Shown in pieces: positions 1 through 9,305 of a stretch of 64,000 bases of DNA; the first letter of the stretch is position 1; each line of letters starts with the position of its first letter. Below the pieces are notes generated by a model that saw only the letters and a program-made list of their open reading frames with translations, did not search any database and was not told the DNA's origin. A program made the position numbers and the translations under genes. The DNA is from Nostoc indistinguendum CM1-VF10 (GTDB taxonomy: Bacteria; Cyanobacteriota; Cyanobacteriia; Cyanobacteriales; Nostocaceae), in NCBI GenBank assembly GCA_019359215.1, contig JAHHHS010000017.1, forward strand, positions 35,324 through 99,323. The letters are read 5' to 3'.

Positions 1-1159
1 CTAAATCGCTATCCATCCACTCTTCTGTGGTTTGGAATACTAAGGGTAATGCCACCATGTAAGGACGGTTTAAGCGTTTGAGTGCCTCAATTGCCTTGGG
101 ATGGTCTTGTCTGGCTGGGCCACCTACTAAAGCAAAACCAGTCAGCGATATCACTGCATCTACCAACTGTGTGTTGGTATTTGGTTCATAGAAGTAGGCT
201 TCCACAGGCTTGGAGAAGTCCAAACCACCAGCAAACACAGGTAATACCCGTGCGCCTAGTGCTTCCAACTCCTGCACCATTGCTACATAATGGGCATCAT
301 CCCCTGTAACTAGGTGAGTGCGTTGCAACACTAACCCGACACAAGGAGCTAAAGGATCTTTGAGATCGTTAGAAATATCCTTACGAGCTGTGTACCAATT
401 GAGGTACTCTCTGACATCTTCAAACATACTAGGAGCCAAAGGGTGCCAAATCCCTAGATCGGGATAAACCACGGGCTGTTCGTATGTAGAAGGTGCAAAA
501 TTCTGTTTGTCTAAACCTTTAAATACATATTTATCAGCTAGCATCAGCAAGAAGTTTTCCAGGTTTTCTGGAGAACCACCTAGCCAATACTGAAAACTGA
601 GCATGAAATTTCGGGCATCCTGTGCCTTATCCATTGGTAAAAACTTCAGCACTTGCGGCAGGGTTCGCAAAAGCTTCAGCATTCCATCTTGGAATCCCGC
701 ACCGGATTTTTCTTTGCGTTTCCGCATGAATTGCGCGATCGCACTTTTTGACTGACCCAACTGTGCTAGAGAAAAGCTGCCCATTTTACTCAGGCGCATT
801 ACCTCTGGCATCGAGGGAAAGACAACGGAAACGTCCAGATGATCGCGGTGTGGTTCTACTGCTGCTACTACTTTCTGTGCTAAGTCTTCGATGAAAATGA
901 GGGAAGCGATGAAGATATTCGCACTCTCAATTTCTCGTTTGAACTCCTCATAGTTCTCTGGGTCGCGGAGTTCCTCAATCAAGTACCCACTGATTTCAAT
1001 CGCCAAGTTGGGGTTGTTCGCGTTAATCGTGCGAACCGCTTGCGACAAAGCACTCTGGTACTGGGACTCAAGCACGACATAGACCACCTTGATTAAATTA
1101 CGTCCGCGTAAGTTATCAGGCGCAATGTGTCTAATGGTGGACTTGACGTGTGTGAACAT
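1..1159 (-). CDS. chlH: Magnesium chelatase subunit H, N-terminal part (cut by window edge)
   Basis: ChlH is the large porphyrin-binding subunit of Mg-chelatase. With ChlI and ChlD it inserts Mg2+ into protoporphyrin IX, the first committed step of chlorophyll synthesis. The frame opens with ATG at 1159 (MFTHVKSTIRHIAPDNLRG) and stays open for 386 codons to the left edge, so roughly 70 percent of the usual 1,330-residue protein is missing. I recognise the ChlH N-terminal domain from segments such as NLRGRNLIKVVYVVLESQ, FMLSFQYWLGGSPENLENFL and LQRTHLVTGDDAHY. About 500 bases of leader separate it from the divergent gene at 1657, so it probably has its own promoter. Assignment to the H subunit is firm; regulation cannot be read. 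Confidence 0.95.
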   Translation of the reverse strand, partial: MFTHVKSTIRHIAPDNLRGRNLIKVVYVVLESQYQSALSQAVRTINANNPNLAIEISGYLIEELRDPENYEEFKREIESANIFIASLIFIEDLAQKVVAAVEPHRDHLDVSVVFPSMPEVMRLSKMGSFSLAQLGQSKSAIAQFMRKRKEKSGAGFQDGMLKLLRTLPQVLKFLPMDKAQDARNFMLSFQYWLGGSPENLENFLLMLADKYVFKGLDKQNFAPSTYEQPVVYPDLGIWHPLAPSMFEDVREYLNWYTARKDISNDLKDPLAPCVGLVLQRTHLVTGDDAHYVAMVQELEALGARVLPVFAGGLDFSKPVEAYFYEPNTNTQLVDAVISLTGFALVGGPARQDHPKAIEALKRLNRPYMVALPLVFQTTEEWMDSDL

Positions 1160-1656
1160 GCTTCTTCGGCTCCTTTGATGCGTGTTCTCTGAAGGAAGTT
1201 CCTAGCGGCATCATCAGCCACAGGTAACTTTGTGATCTTTAGGCAATATGTGTTTTTTATCAGAAAACGCTTGCCCAGTGGGCATTTTATCGTGTATCTG
1301 ACACAAATCGATATAAAAAACGAAATATTTCTTTGTAATTGTTGACTGTGTTTAAAAGTATCCACTCACTTATTTGTAAATTTTTTGTAATACTTCTATT
1401 TAATAGTTAAATAGCTATTTAGCGATTTTATTATACTTACAAAACGAAACTTGCCTATGCTGACTAAATATTTTTTAGCTAGCATAGACAGACTCAAAAT
1501 TATGTAGTTCTGATTTATACCAATTGTCAGTAGGACAGGGTTTCTTTCGGGTTAAATTTTAAGATTTAGATTCTTTGGAAGATAAATTAGATAATTATAA
1601 AAGAAATTAGTATTTATCTTTTGTCTAAATAAGATTGAAAAATACTGGAGAGAAAT
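1160..1656. other. Divergent intergenic region upstream of chlH
   Basis: About 500 bases, AT-rich, with no convincing gene. It must contain the chlH promoter (leftward) and the DUF2283 promoter (rightward). A short palindrome, TGCCCAGTGGGCA, lies at 1272-1284 in what would be the chlH leader. No riboswitch fold was recognised. Confidence 0.5.
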
Positions 1657-1854
1657 ATGAAAATTACCTATGATCCAGAAGTAGATATATTAAGAATTAT
1701 ATTGAGTAATTTACCCATAGTAGATAGTGACGAAGAAAAGCCAGGGGTAATTTTAGATTACGATGAAGAGGGAAATATTATCGGGCTTGAAATATTAGCA
1801 GCTTCCAAAAGAATTGATAATCCACGTTCCCTAGAGTATTCGATTTCTACATAA
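1657..1854 (+). CDS. DUF2283 family small protein
   Basis: A 65-residue acidic protein, MKITYDPEVDILRIIL..., with the DUF2283 pattern: K-x-x-Y-D-x-x-x-D at the start, then GVILDYDEEGNIIGLEIL. The ATG is preceded by a good Shine-Dalgarno (GGAGA, about 6 bases upstream). In many cyanobacteria DUF2283 proteins are encoded next to a DUF4258 protein and have been suspected to be antitoxin-like. No such partner is present here, so it stands alone. The role is unknown; the family call is confident. Confidence 0.85.
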   Translation: MKITYDPEVDILRIILSNLPIVDSDEEKPGVILDYDEEGNIIGLEILAASKRIDNPRSLEYSIST

Positions 1855-1931
1855 TTGATACGTATTGTATTAGATTACAGCTTTTCTTGCCCTTTAAGCG
1901 ATCGCAAACTTGCTGAATGTACGATTAACTA

Positions 1932-3245
1932 ATGACTCAAGTAGATATTCTCATCCTTTCAAATGGCCCAGGTGAAGTAACAACCTGGGTGCGTCCAGTG
2001 GTAAAGGCGCTGCGGCAAGAATTAGGGGATGACCCTTCTCTAGTAAGGATTTCTGTGGTATTATCGCCTTGCTCAAATGCTAGTGGAAAAGAGGCTGCGA
2101 TCGCTCTTTCTTACCCAGAAGTAGATAGAGTACAGCCAGCAGAGTATTTTTGGCAATTTTTGCTTTGGGGTAAAACCTTTGAGAATTGGGACTGGAGAAG
2201 TCACGGTGTAGTAGTTTTTCTCGGTGGCGATCAAATTTTCCCTGTAATTATAGGCAAAAAGCTAGGATATCGCACAGTCGTTTACGCCGAATGGGAAGCC
2301 CGTTGGCATAAGTGGATTGATCGCTTTGGCGTAATGAAAGCTGAAGTTGCTGTGGGTGTCCCCCAGAAATATGCTCACAAATTCACCGTTGTCGGTGATT
2401 TGATGGTAGAAGCTAGTAGTCAAGAGTCATTTGTCATTAGTCATTTTTCCTTAGCAAACGACAAAGAACAAATGACTAATGACAATAACGTAGAACAAAA
2501 GACTGAATTAATTGGTCTACTTCCTGGTTCAAAAGCCGCAAAATTAGCCCAAGGAGTACCATTAAGTCTAGGCATTGCTGAATACGTTCATGCAAAAAGA
2601 CCTCAAACTAAATTTGTGATTCCTGTAGCCCCAACTTTAGATTTACAAACTTTAGCTAGTTTTGCCGATCCTCAAAGGAACTCTATTGCTGAAATCTTTG
2701 GCTTTAGCGGTGCTTCCTTAATTGTCCCAGAGGACGCTCACAGCAAGGCATTGCTTAAAATAACAACAGGCTTAACTGTAGAACTGTGGCAAGAAAATCC
2801 TGCATATCACTTATTATCTCAGTGCTGCATCTGCTTGACTACGGTGGGGGCAAACACTGCCGAACTCGGTGCTTTAGGAGTGCCAATGATTGTTTTGCTG
2901 CCAACACAGCAACTTGATGCCATGCGTGCTTGGGATGGTTTACCTGGGTTATTGGCAAATCTGCCGGGAGTAGGTACGCCTTTTACGAAGGTAATTAATT
3001 GGTTATTCCTAAGATTTGTAAGACGCAAAGGTTTATTAGCATGGCCAAATATCTGGGCACAAGAGGAGATAGTGCCAGAACTTATGGGTAAACTTCAACC
3101 CCAAGAAATTGGAGAAATGGTTATAGACTTATTAGCCAATCCAAAAAAATTGGTTGATATCCGCGCTAAACTTCGTAAGATTCGTGGCGAAAGCGGTGCA
3201 GCGGACAAGATAGCACAGATTGTTGGTGAGGAAATTGGAAAGTAG
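1932..3245 (+). CDS. Lipid-A-disaccharide synthase-related glycosyltransferase-like protein
   Basis: A 437-residue cyanobacterial LpxB-related protein with a GT-B-like layout. The N-terminal half opens with VDILILSNGPGEVTTWVRPV. The C-terminal half contains LIGLLPGSKAAKLAQGVPL and TTVGANTAELGALGVPMIVLLPTQQ, which resemble the nucleotide-sugar half of LpxB and MurG. The family is annotated from homology; whether it acts on a lipid or another acceptor in cyanobacteria is not known to me. Residues about 165-184 (QESFVISHFSLANDKEQMTN) are encoded by a palindromic intergenic-type repeat inserted in frame between the two halves. The start ATG at 1932 lies in TAATGACT, itself resembling the same heptameric repeat, and no clear Shine-Dalgarno precedes it. 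Confidence 0.8.
   Translation: MTQVDILILSNGPGEVTTWVRPVVKALRQELGDDPSLVRISVVLSPCSNASGKEAAIALSYPEVDRVQPAEYFWQFLLWGKTFENWDWRSHGVVVFLGGDQIFPVIIGKKLGYRTVVYAEWEARWHKWIDRFGVMKAEVAVGVPQKYAHKFTVVGDLMVEASSQESFVISHFSLANDKEQMTNDNNVEQKTELIGLLPGSKAAKLAQGVPLSLGIAEYVHAKRPQTKFVIPVAPTLDLQTLASFADPQRNSIAEIFGFSGASLIVPEDAHSKALLKITTGLTVELWQENPAYHLLSQCCICLTTVGANTAELGALGVPMIVLLPTQQLDAMRAWDGLPGLLANLPGVGTPFTKVINWLFLRFVRRKGLLAWPNIWAQEEIVPELMGKLQPQEIGEMVIDLLANPKKLVDIRAKLRKIRGESGAADKIAQIVGEEIGK
2424..2483. repeat. Palindromic repeat inserted in frame inside the LpxB-like gene
   Basis: Perfect 14-base inverted arms, GTCATTAGTCATTT at 2433-2446 and its complement at 2470-2483, flank a 23-base loop. The same GTCATTAGTCA heptad vocabulary appears between genes at 21965-22047, 17190-17215 and 43868-43905. 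Here the element is coding and keeps the frame open. Confidence 0.85.
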
Positions 3246-3306
3246 GGAAAGCAGGGGGAATCAGGGAGTAATGGGAGCAAAATCCCCCTCATCTCCCTCA
3301 TCCCCT

Positions 3307-3693
3307 TTAATCCGAAGATTCTCCATCCCTGCGGCCAAGTTGATAAATGCCAGCGCCCATACAAGCTAATATTCCTGTACTAATTCCCCAACTCTCACCT
3401 AAACTAATTTCCAGAACCCAGTTACATAAAGCACCAACTAATAAAAAAGGCACAATGCTAAATAATGAAGCGTAGAAAGAGTTTTGGGATTCTCTGGCTT
3501 TACGAGTCTTTTCAAATTCTGACTGGCTGGTATAAAGTGATCGCTCGGCAAAGTTAAACCAACGGTTGAGTTGTTCGATTACCCATTCATTAACTTGGGA
3601 AAAACCTAGATATAGCGCCAATGACCACAAACTCGCTCCTGCGATCGCGATCGTGTCTAACTCAAAGCGGAAAGGCAAAATTTCAGTCAGCAT
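3307..3693 (-). CDS. Small cyanobacterial membrane protein, function unknown
   Basis: A 128-residue protein. A hydrophobic segment lies around residues 15-32 (IAGASLWSLALYLGFSQV). A charged middle region (SEFEKTRKARESQN) follows, then two further hydrophobic stretches around 75-95 (FSIVPFLLVGALCNWVLEI) and 100-115. It ends in a hydrophilic tail, GRRDGESSD. I do not recognise a catalytic motif. It converges on the LpxB-like gene with about 60 bases between their stops. It is probably an integral membrane protein conserved in cyanobacteria. Confidence 0.65.
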   Translation of the reverse strand: MLTEILPFRFELDTIAIAGASLWSLALYLGFSQVNEWVIEQLNRWFNFAERSLYTSQSEFEKTRKARESQNSFYASLFSIVPFLLVGALCNWVLEISLGESWGISTGILACMGAGIYQLGRRDGESSD

Positions 3694-3851
3694 TGCTTAT
3701 GGGAGTCCTGCAAAGGGTTGACTTTAGCTTTTAGTAGATGCTAAATAAACCTCTTGTGCAATTTTAAGCATAAAGGTTAACCACATTTCAACTACTTAGC
3801 AAATTTCCTGCTCTTTTAAGCTAGTAGTCTGCCAAGACAAGATTGAGAAAC

Positions 3852-3992
3852 TTAGCCATTTTCTAATGACTCATCGTCTAATTCCACACCTGCAATTAGT
3901 TCGTCGGCAGCCTCAGACATTTCAGTTGTATAAGGTTGCAGTGTGTTATTTTTGAACGCTTCTGTCATAGCAAAATCGAGAAACAATCGCAT
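3852..3992 (-). CDS. Possible small acidic protein downstream of mutS
   Basis: An open frame of up to 65 codons overlaps the mutS 3' end. If translation begins at the ATG at 3992, just beyond the mutS stop, the product is 46 residues, MRLFLDFAMTEAF..., with an acidic C-terminus rich in D and E. No Shine-Dalgarno is evident before either internal ATG and no family is recognised. It could be real and co-transcribed with mutS, or a chance frame. Confidence 0.25.
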   Translation of the reverse strand: MRLFLDFAMTEAFKNNTLQPYTTEMSEAADELIAGVELDDESLENG

Positions 3993-4002
3993 GATTAATA
4001 TA

Positions 4003-6663
4003 TCAATCCAGATTTTGTAGCCCCATCGCAATCTTACTGTGTTTTTCAATTTGCCCCATAACTTGTTTTGCTCGTTGAATAACTACAGCTGGTAAACCCG
4101 CCAATCTTCCCGCCTCAATACCGTAAGACTTATCAGCGCCTCCGGGTTGGACTTGGTGCAAAAAGATAATTTGGTCGGGTAATTCTTTCACTGTTACCTG
4201 ATAGTTAGCTACATTCGGCAGAATGCTTGCCAGCTCATTCAATTCATGGTAATGAGTAGCAAAAATCGTTCGCGCCCGAATATCTACTGCTATATATTCC
4301 GCCACGGCCCAAGCTATGGAAAGACCATCAAAAGTTGCTGTACCCCGACCAATTTCATCTAACAATACCAGCGATCTAGATGTGGCATGGTTGAGAATAT
4401 TCGCCGTTTCATTCATCTCCACCATGAACGTAGATTGACCAGTTGCAAGATCATCTACTGCACCTACACGGGTGAAAATGCGATCGCATATTCCCAATCT
4501 GGCAAACCTAGCTGGTACAAAACTACCAATCTGCGCCATTAACTGAATTAATCCGACCTGACGCAAATAACAACTTTTACCACTCGCATTTGGCCCGGTG
4601 AGGATAATCAAATCGGGGCTGTCATTTGTCATTTGTCCTACCCTGCGGGAAGTCGCTGGCGCGTCTATGTCCTTGGTCATTTGTTCTTGGTCATCTGCTA
4701 ATGAGACATGACTAATGACTAATGACTCTTCACCTAATTGAGTCGAATTCGGCACAAAGAACCCCGGAGGTAAAGACTGTTCAACCACCGGATGACGGCC
4801 ATCAACAATATTTATCTCCCTTCCTGGCAACATTTCTGGACGACAGTAACCTTGATGCACTGCCAACTCAGCCAAACCACACAACACATCCGCCGCCGCC
4901 ACTGCACGAGATAGATTTCGAATCACTTCCGCCTCTTGTGCTACCTCTTCGCGCAAAGCCGTAAAAATTTCATATTCCAACTGATTTAAATCATCCCGCG
5001 CCGTGAGAATCCGGGCTTCCCGTTCCTTTAAATCTGGGGTGATGTAACGTTCCTCATTGGTCAGAGTTTGCTTGCGGATGTAATTAGCGGGTACTTGGTC
5101 AGCTTTGCTGCGGGAAATACTGATATAATAACCAAAGGTTTTGTTAAATCCTACCTTCAAAGTTGGAATTCCCGTCTTAGCCCTTTCATCAACTTCTAAA
5201 TTGGCAATCCATTGCTGATCCGCTTCTACAGTTGCCTTTCTCTCATCTAACAGGGGATTTACGCTAGGGCGAATCAATCCGCCTTCTTTGATTAGTATGG
5301 GTGGCGACTCCATAAGATGCGCGTGTAACTTGTGTGCCAATTCTTCCAACACACTTGGGACTTTCTGCAAAGCTTTGAGGAATGGAGAACGTGCCTCAGT
5401 TACTAAGTGGGATAATTCCGGTAACCGTGAGAGGGAATCTGCTAAAGCTACTAAATCTCTAGCATTAGCTGTACCAGAACCCGCCCTTCCTGTGAGGCGT
5501 TCTAGATCATAAATTTGGCGTAACAACTGCCGCAAATCTTGACGAAGGGGCGTATTTTCCATCAATTCTTGGATGGTATCAAGACGTGCCCGAATGCCTT
5601 TAATATCGAGTAGAGGTTGCAATAACCACCGTCGCAAAGCCCGCCCACCCATCGCAGTACTAGTTCTATCTAATGCCCAGAGTAAGGAACCGTGAAAAGT
5701 ACCATCCCGGACGGTTTGAGTAATTTCCAGGTTACGGCGGGTTTGATTATCAACAATTAGGTAGTCGGTGACAGTGTAGGTGCGGAGTCTTTGGAGGGTA
5801 ACGGGGTTTTCTTTTTGGGTATCTTCCAGGTATTCTAGAAGACCACCGGCCGCACGGACGGCAAGGGGAAGATGATCGCAACCGAGTCCTTCAAGCGATC
5901 GCACCTTAAATTTCTGCAATAATCTAGGTCTAGCTTCGCCTTGGGAAAATGGTACTTGCGATCGCAAACTATAACAAAATGATGGTGGCAAACACTCCGG
6001 CAGATGTGGCGAAGTTTCTCCGGGACGCAGCAAACTACCTAAATCGGGCGCATTTGTCGGAACCAACACCTCGGATGGTTGCAAACGCATTAATTCCTGT
6101 GTCAGATGTTCTAAATCACTACCTTGAGTTGTGAGAAATTCGCCTGTGGAGATGTCTGCATAAGCTAAACCCCAATGATTTGCGGCAATTACTACTGCTG
6201 CTAGGTAATTATTGCGACTTGATTTGAGCATTCCTTCTTCTAGCAAAGTGCCTGGGGTGAGGATGCGCGTTACCTCGCGTCGCACCAATCTACCAGCAGC
6301 TTCAGAAGCATCTTCTACTTGGTCGCAAATTACCACTGCATAACCTTTTTCTACCAGTAGCGTTGCGTAGCGTTCCCAAGCGTGGTGCGGAACACCAGAC
6401 ATCGCCACTCGTCCCTGTTCCCCAGCTTGTTTACTAGTGAGGACTAATTCCAATTCTTGCGCTAGTTTTACAGCATCTTGGAAATAGCATTCAAAGAAAT
6501 CTCCTACCCGATACAGCAATACCGCGTGAGGATATTTATCCTTCGTCTCGACATAGTGCAAGTACATTTGACTTAGCTTACTGCGATCCACCTGTTGATG
6601 GTCAGAAATAAAAGTACTTGCATCCGGCTTGGTAGATGGAGTTTCAGAGTGAGAGGCGGTCAT
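4003..6663 (-). CDS. mutS: DNA mismatch repair protein MutS
   Basis: MutS recognises mispairs and small loops and recruits MutL. All domains are visible. The mismatch-binding domain has the Phe-x-Glu motif in [18 protein letters not shown]. The connector and lever/clamp follow. The ATPase has Walker A GPNASGKS, the Walker B region [16 protein letters not shown] and [10 protein letters not shown]. The ATG at 6663 gives 886 residues; an upstream in-frame GTG at 6684 adds seven. Residues about 646-682, directly before the Walker A strand, are foreign: [19 protein letters not shown] followed by [15 protein letters not shown], encoded by two kinds of intergenic repeat. The insertion lies at the entrance to the ATPase domain, so function after insertion is plausible but unproven. 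Confidence 0.95.
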   Translation of the reverse strand: MTASHSETPSTKPDASTFISDHQQVDRSKLSQMYLHYVETKDKYPHAVLLYRVGDFFECYFQDAVKLAQELELVLTSKQAGEQGRVAMSGVPHHAWERYATLLVEKGYAVVICDQVEDASEAAGRLVRREVTRILTPGTLLEEGMLKSSRNNYLAAVVIAANHWGLAYADISTGEFLTTQGSDLEHLTQELMRLQPSEVLVPTNAPDLGSLLRPGETSPHLPECLPPSFCYSLRSQVPFSQGEARPRLLQKFKVRSLEGLGCDHLPLAVRAAGGLLEYLEDTQKENPVTLQRLRTYTVTDYLIVDNQTRRNLEITQTVRDGTFHGSLLWALDRTSTAMGGRALRRWLLQPLLDIKGIRARLDTIQELMENTPLRQDLRQLLRQIYDLERLTGRAGSGTANARDLVALADSLSRLPELSHLVTEARSPFLKALQKVPSVLEELAHKLHAHLMESPPILIKEGGLIRPSVNPLLDERKATVEADQQWIANLEVDERAKTGIPTLKVGFNKTFGYYISISRSKADQVPANYIRKQTLTNEERYITPDLKEREARILTARDDLNQLEYEIFTALREEVAQEAEVIRNLSRAVAAADVLCGLAELAVHQGYCRPEMLPGREINIVDGRHPVVEQSLPPGFFVPNSTQLGEESLVISHVSLADDQEQMTKDIDAPATSRRVGQMTNDSPDLIILTGPNASGKSCYLRQVGLIQLMAQIGSFVPARFARLGICDRIFTRVGAVDDLATGQSTFMVEMNETANILNHATSRSLVLLDEIGRGTATFDGLSIAWAVAEYIAVDIRARTIFATHYHELNELASILPNVANYQVTVKELPDQIIFLHQVQPGGADKSYGIEAGRLAGLPAVVIQRAKQVMGQIEKHSKIAMGLQNLD
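4621..4727. repeat. Composite repeat inserted in frame inside mutS
   Basis: On the plus strand the segment runs GTCATTTGTCATTTGTCC (4621-4638), then a GC-rich small dispersed repeat beginning ACCCTGCGGGAAGTCGC (about 4639-4668). It continues with TCATTTGTTCTTGGTCATCTG and ends in the heptads ATGACTAATGACTAATGAC (to 4727). The last part is the same palindromic element as at 2424-2483. Total length keeps the mutS frame. Confidence 0.8.
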
Positions 6664-6749
6664 AGATGCTATCGAGTTACGCACGGAAATTCCACAATAT
6701 CCGATGATAACGTGATGTGAAAGTTGAATGGCGATCGCTCAAGGATATT

Positions 6750-7058
6750 TTACCTTTTTGTTCGACTGCTACGACGCGTAGGTGGCTGTGGCGGGGGTGG
6801 TTCCTGAGATTTTAGCTTGTCATCATCAGTCAAAAATTCTACATAGAAACCCTTTTGGTGATAGTGCCAACCCAAAATGACAATGCTAGCATCACCCATA
6901 GAAGTCTTTTCTACAGCTTGATTGGGGAATTTAGCTGCTAATTCTTTTAATCCTTCTTCCTCCCAAAGAACAATCTGCTCACGAAACTTAGCCCAAGGTG
7001 TAGTTTCATCAGCTGCATAAGTTATGATTTCAGCAAATTTGTGAGCTTGTTTAGTCAA
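6750..7058 (-). CDS. Conserved cyanobacterial hypothetical protein
   Basis: A 102-residue soluble protein, MTKQAHKFAEIITYAADE..., with a WEEEGLKELAAKFP helix, a GDASIVILGWHYHQKGFYVE strand pair, and a proline-rich then basic tail (EPPPPQPPTRRSSRTKR). No ATG lies near the conserved start, so it must use the TTG at 7058. No enzyme motif is recognised. It sits upstream of mutS on the same strand with about 85 bases between. Function unknown. Confidence 0.6.
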   Translation of the reverse strand: MTKQAHKFAEIITYAADETTPWAKFREQIVLWEEEGLKELAAKFPNQAVEKTSMGDASIVILGWHYHQKGFYVEFLTDDDKLKSQEPPPPQPPTRRSSRTKR

Positions 7059-7120
7059 TGTAGCTTACCAGCATAATAATTAAACAATCCAGTACCTATC
7101 TAAATTTAGCTCTTAACAGT

Positions 7121-7150
7121 GGCGTAGGCAAAGCCCGCCGCAGGCATCGG
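7121..7150. repeat. Small dispersed repeat (GGCGTAGGC...GCAGGCATCG family)
   Basis: GGCGTAGGCAAAGCCCGCCG followed by CAGGCATCGG. The same 28-30 base family recurs at 10276-10304, 25195-25222 and 61733-61759 between genes, and inside hetF, murT and xseA. It resembles the small dispersed repeats described from Nostoc. Confidence 0.75.
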
Positions 7151-7265
7151 TCAAAGTTTTTTCATCCTTCAACATCTCACCAAAAACAACAAAGCCAGCA
7201 GACAAAGTAAAAAATTGCATAATTACTCTATCTAACTGGCTATATTTTGCTGCGCTTTTAATGAT

Positions 7266-8867
7266 TTATGTTTCTGCCGGCAAATCTACACTGTAAACAG
7301 TTTTCCCTGCCAAGTTACGCAGTGTTACCGTCATAACCTTTGTATCAGCGTCAATTTTAACTCCTCCAAAGAATTGCAAACCTTCGCTTGGCGGTCGATT
7401 TGCTTTCGTACCTGAAGGAATGCTTTGAAATACTAATTGCGGGCCAAAGGTATTTTCCAACTGATTTGGACCAAATGTGCCAGAGTTCAAAGGCCCAGCA
7501 ACAAACTCCCAAAAAGGCTTAAAGTCCTTAAACTGTGCTTTAGCAGGGTCGTAATAATGGGCTGCTGCATAATGTACATCGGCAGTTAACCAAACAACAT
7601 TCTTGATATTCTTATTTTTGATAAATCGTAGTAAATCGGCAATTTCTAATTCTCTTCCTAAAGCTGGACCATCTCCGTTAGCCCAAGCTTCAAAATCAGC
7701 GCTACCATCTCGAATTATCAGCCCCAATGGCATATCACTAGCAATCACTTTCCATGTTGCTTTTGATGATAACAATTGCCTTTTCAGCCATTGTATTTGT
7801 GTTCTGCCCAGCATTTCTGTTTCTTTACTTGGTACTGGCTGACGATTGGGAGTGTTTGGTCCCCGATAAGTACGCTCATCCAGCATGAAAATGTCTAATA
7901 ATGGCCCATAGTTGAAAGAACGATAAATTCTCGCTTTATCTGGATCATTTGTTTCATACCCAATAGGCAGATATTCTAAAAATGCTTGTCTTCCTCTTTG
8001 AGCTAGCAAGTTAACATCTTTAACTATGTAGCGGTCATCGTTGAGAAGAAATTCTCCAGGATACCAGTTATTTGTGGTTTCGTGGTCATCCCATTGTGCC
8101 AATATGGGAACTTCAGCGTTGAAACGTTTGATGTTTTCATCCAGCAAATTGTAAATATAGTTACCACGAAATTCTGTGAGAGTTTCTGCTACTTTTGATT
8201 TTTCTGGTGTGGTGATGTTTTTCCAAATAGTGCCGTCGTCTAGAGTTACTTCTGATTGAATGGGGCCATCAGCATAAATATTATCGCCAGAATGAATGAA
8301 AAAGTCGGGATGAAGTTGGCGCATAGTTTCGTAAATTTTCATTCCACCAAAATCAGGATTAATCCCCCATCCCTGACCGGCAGTGTCACCACCCCACACA
8401 AAGAATATATCTCGCCCAAATTTGGGAGGAGTTCGGAAAGTGCCTTTGACAGAAGCGCTGTAGGTGCCTTTATAATCTAAATCTTGGAAAATTACCCGAT
8501 AAAATATTTGTTGGTCTGCTGGTAAGTTTCTCAGAAAAAGTCGTGCTGTAAAGTCACTATTTTTTAAAGTATTGGGTCCCACAACTCGCTGCACATTGCG
8601 AAAAGATTCGCTAGTAGAATATTCTACGAGCATTTTGGCGGGGCGATCGCTGCGACTCCAAATCACAATGCTATTGTTAGAGATATCTCCGCTAGCTACG
8701 CCATAAGGTATAGCAGGACGCATTTTATCGGAGGTGATAATGGCAGGCGCTTGAGCAAAAACTTGTGATTTGGATACAAGATTTGTAGCAATAATTCCAC
8801 CTGCTGTGATAGTTGAGCGGAGCAAAAACTGGCGGCGGTTTAGTTGCAATGGGCGATTAGATTCCAT
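7266..8867 (-). CDS. phoD: PhoD-like alkaline phosphatase, Tat-exported
   Basis: A secreted phosphodiesterase/alkaline phosphatase of the PhoD family that releases phosphate from organic esters. The ATG at 8867 gives 533 residues starting MESNRPLQLNRRQFLLRST. The twin-arginine motif NRRQFLL is followed by a hydrophobic stretch and a cleavage region near VFAQA. The body shows the PhoD N-terminal domain (PYGVASGDISNNSIVIWSRS) and the metal-site motifs FFVWGGDTAG, HSGDNIYADG, QWDDHETTNNW and WLTADVHYAAA. It is monocistronic and faces the PEP-CTERM gene. A Pho box was looked for and not confidently found. Confidence 0.9.
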   Translation of the reverse strand: MESNRPLQLNRRQFLLRSTITAGGIIATNLVSKSQVFAQAPAIITSDKMRPAIPYGVASGDISNNSIVIWSRSDRPAKMLVEYSTSESFRNVQRVVGPNTLKNSDFTARLFLRNLPADQQIFYRVIFQDLDYKGTYSASVKGTFRTPPKFGRDIFFVWGGDTAGQGWGINPDFGGMKIYETMRQLHPDFFIHSGDNIYADGPIQSEVTLDDGTIWKNITTPEKSKVAETLTEFRGNYIYNLLDENIKRFNAEVPILAQWDDHETTNNWYPGEFLLNDDRYIVKDVNLLAQRGRQAFLEYLPIGYETNDPDKARIYRSFNYGPLLDIFMLDERTYRGPNTPNRQPVPSKETEMLGRTQIQWLKRQLLSSKATWKVIASDMPLGLIIRDGSADFEAWANGDGPALGRELEIADLLRFIKNKNIKNVVWLTADVHYAAAHYYDPAKAQFKDFKPFWEFVAGPLNSGTFGPNQLENTFGPQLVFQSIPSGTKANRPPSEGLQFFGGVKIDADTKVMTVTLRNLAGKTVYSVDLPAET

Positions 8868-9305
8868 GATAAATAATGGCAAGCTTAAAAAGTATTACAG
8901 GATAAGTGTTTAGCACACTCTGTTATTTCAACAAGTAAAGATTGGGTTATCCAAGGGTTAATAAAAAATAAAAGTTTTTTATAATTATAATTAATATAAA
9001 TTAACTTCATCTTGATTATGTGTGAGGTTGAATATAACAATTTACTTGAGTCAGTTGTCTCACTCACAAAGCCTGATTTTGTGCAGCCTCTTAGAAAATT
9101 GGTATTAGTTATTATCTTTACCTTTGATTAAAGTTTCCTTAAACTCATGACCTCAAAATAATTTATCCCAAATGTTTGGTAACTTATTTCCTTGATTTTG
9201 ACGGGGTTAATAAATAATAATCACTGTTTTAATTGGTGAGGAACCCTTTATAAATAAGCAAGGAGATAAGTAAGTTAGAATTTGCGTTGCTTGCAGAAGT
9301 TTGTC
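8868..9305. other. Divergent intergenic region between phoD and the PEP-CTERM gene
   Basis: About 440 AT-rich bases. A 60-codon leftward frame (8885-9067) has no family signal and looks like chance. A strong purine-rich AGGAGATAAG at 9261-9270 lies about 11 bases before a TTG (9282) that is in frame with the PEP-CTERM protein. Confidence 0.5.

Noticed and set aside
8885..9067. 60-codon leftward frame between phoD and the PEP-CTERM gene
   Set aside because: Low-complexity, AT-rich, no Shine-Dalgarno, no recognised domain; likely chance.
9121..9150. CTTAAACTCATGACCTC as a Pho box for phoD
   Set aside because: Only two loose octamers, in the wrong orientation and more than 240 bases from the phoD start; not convincing.
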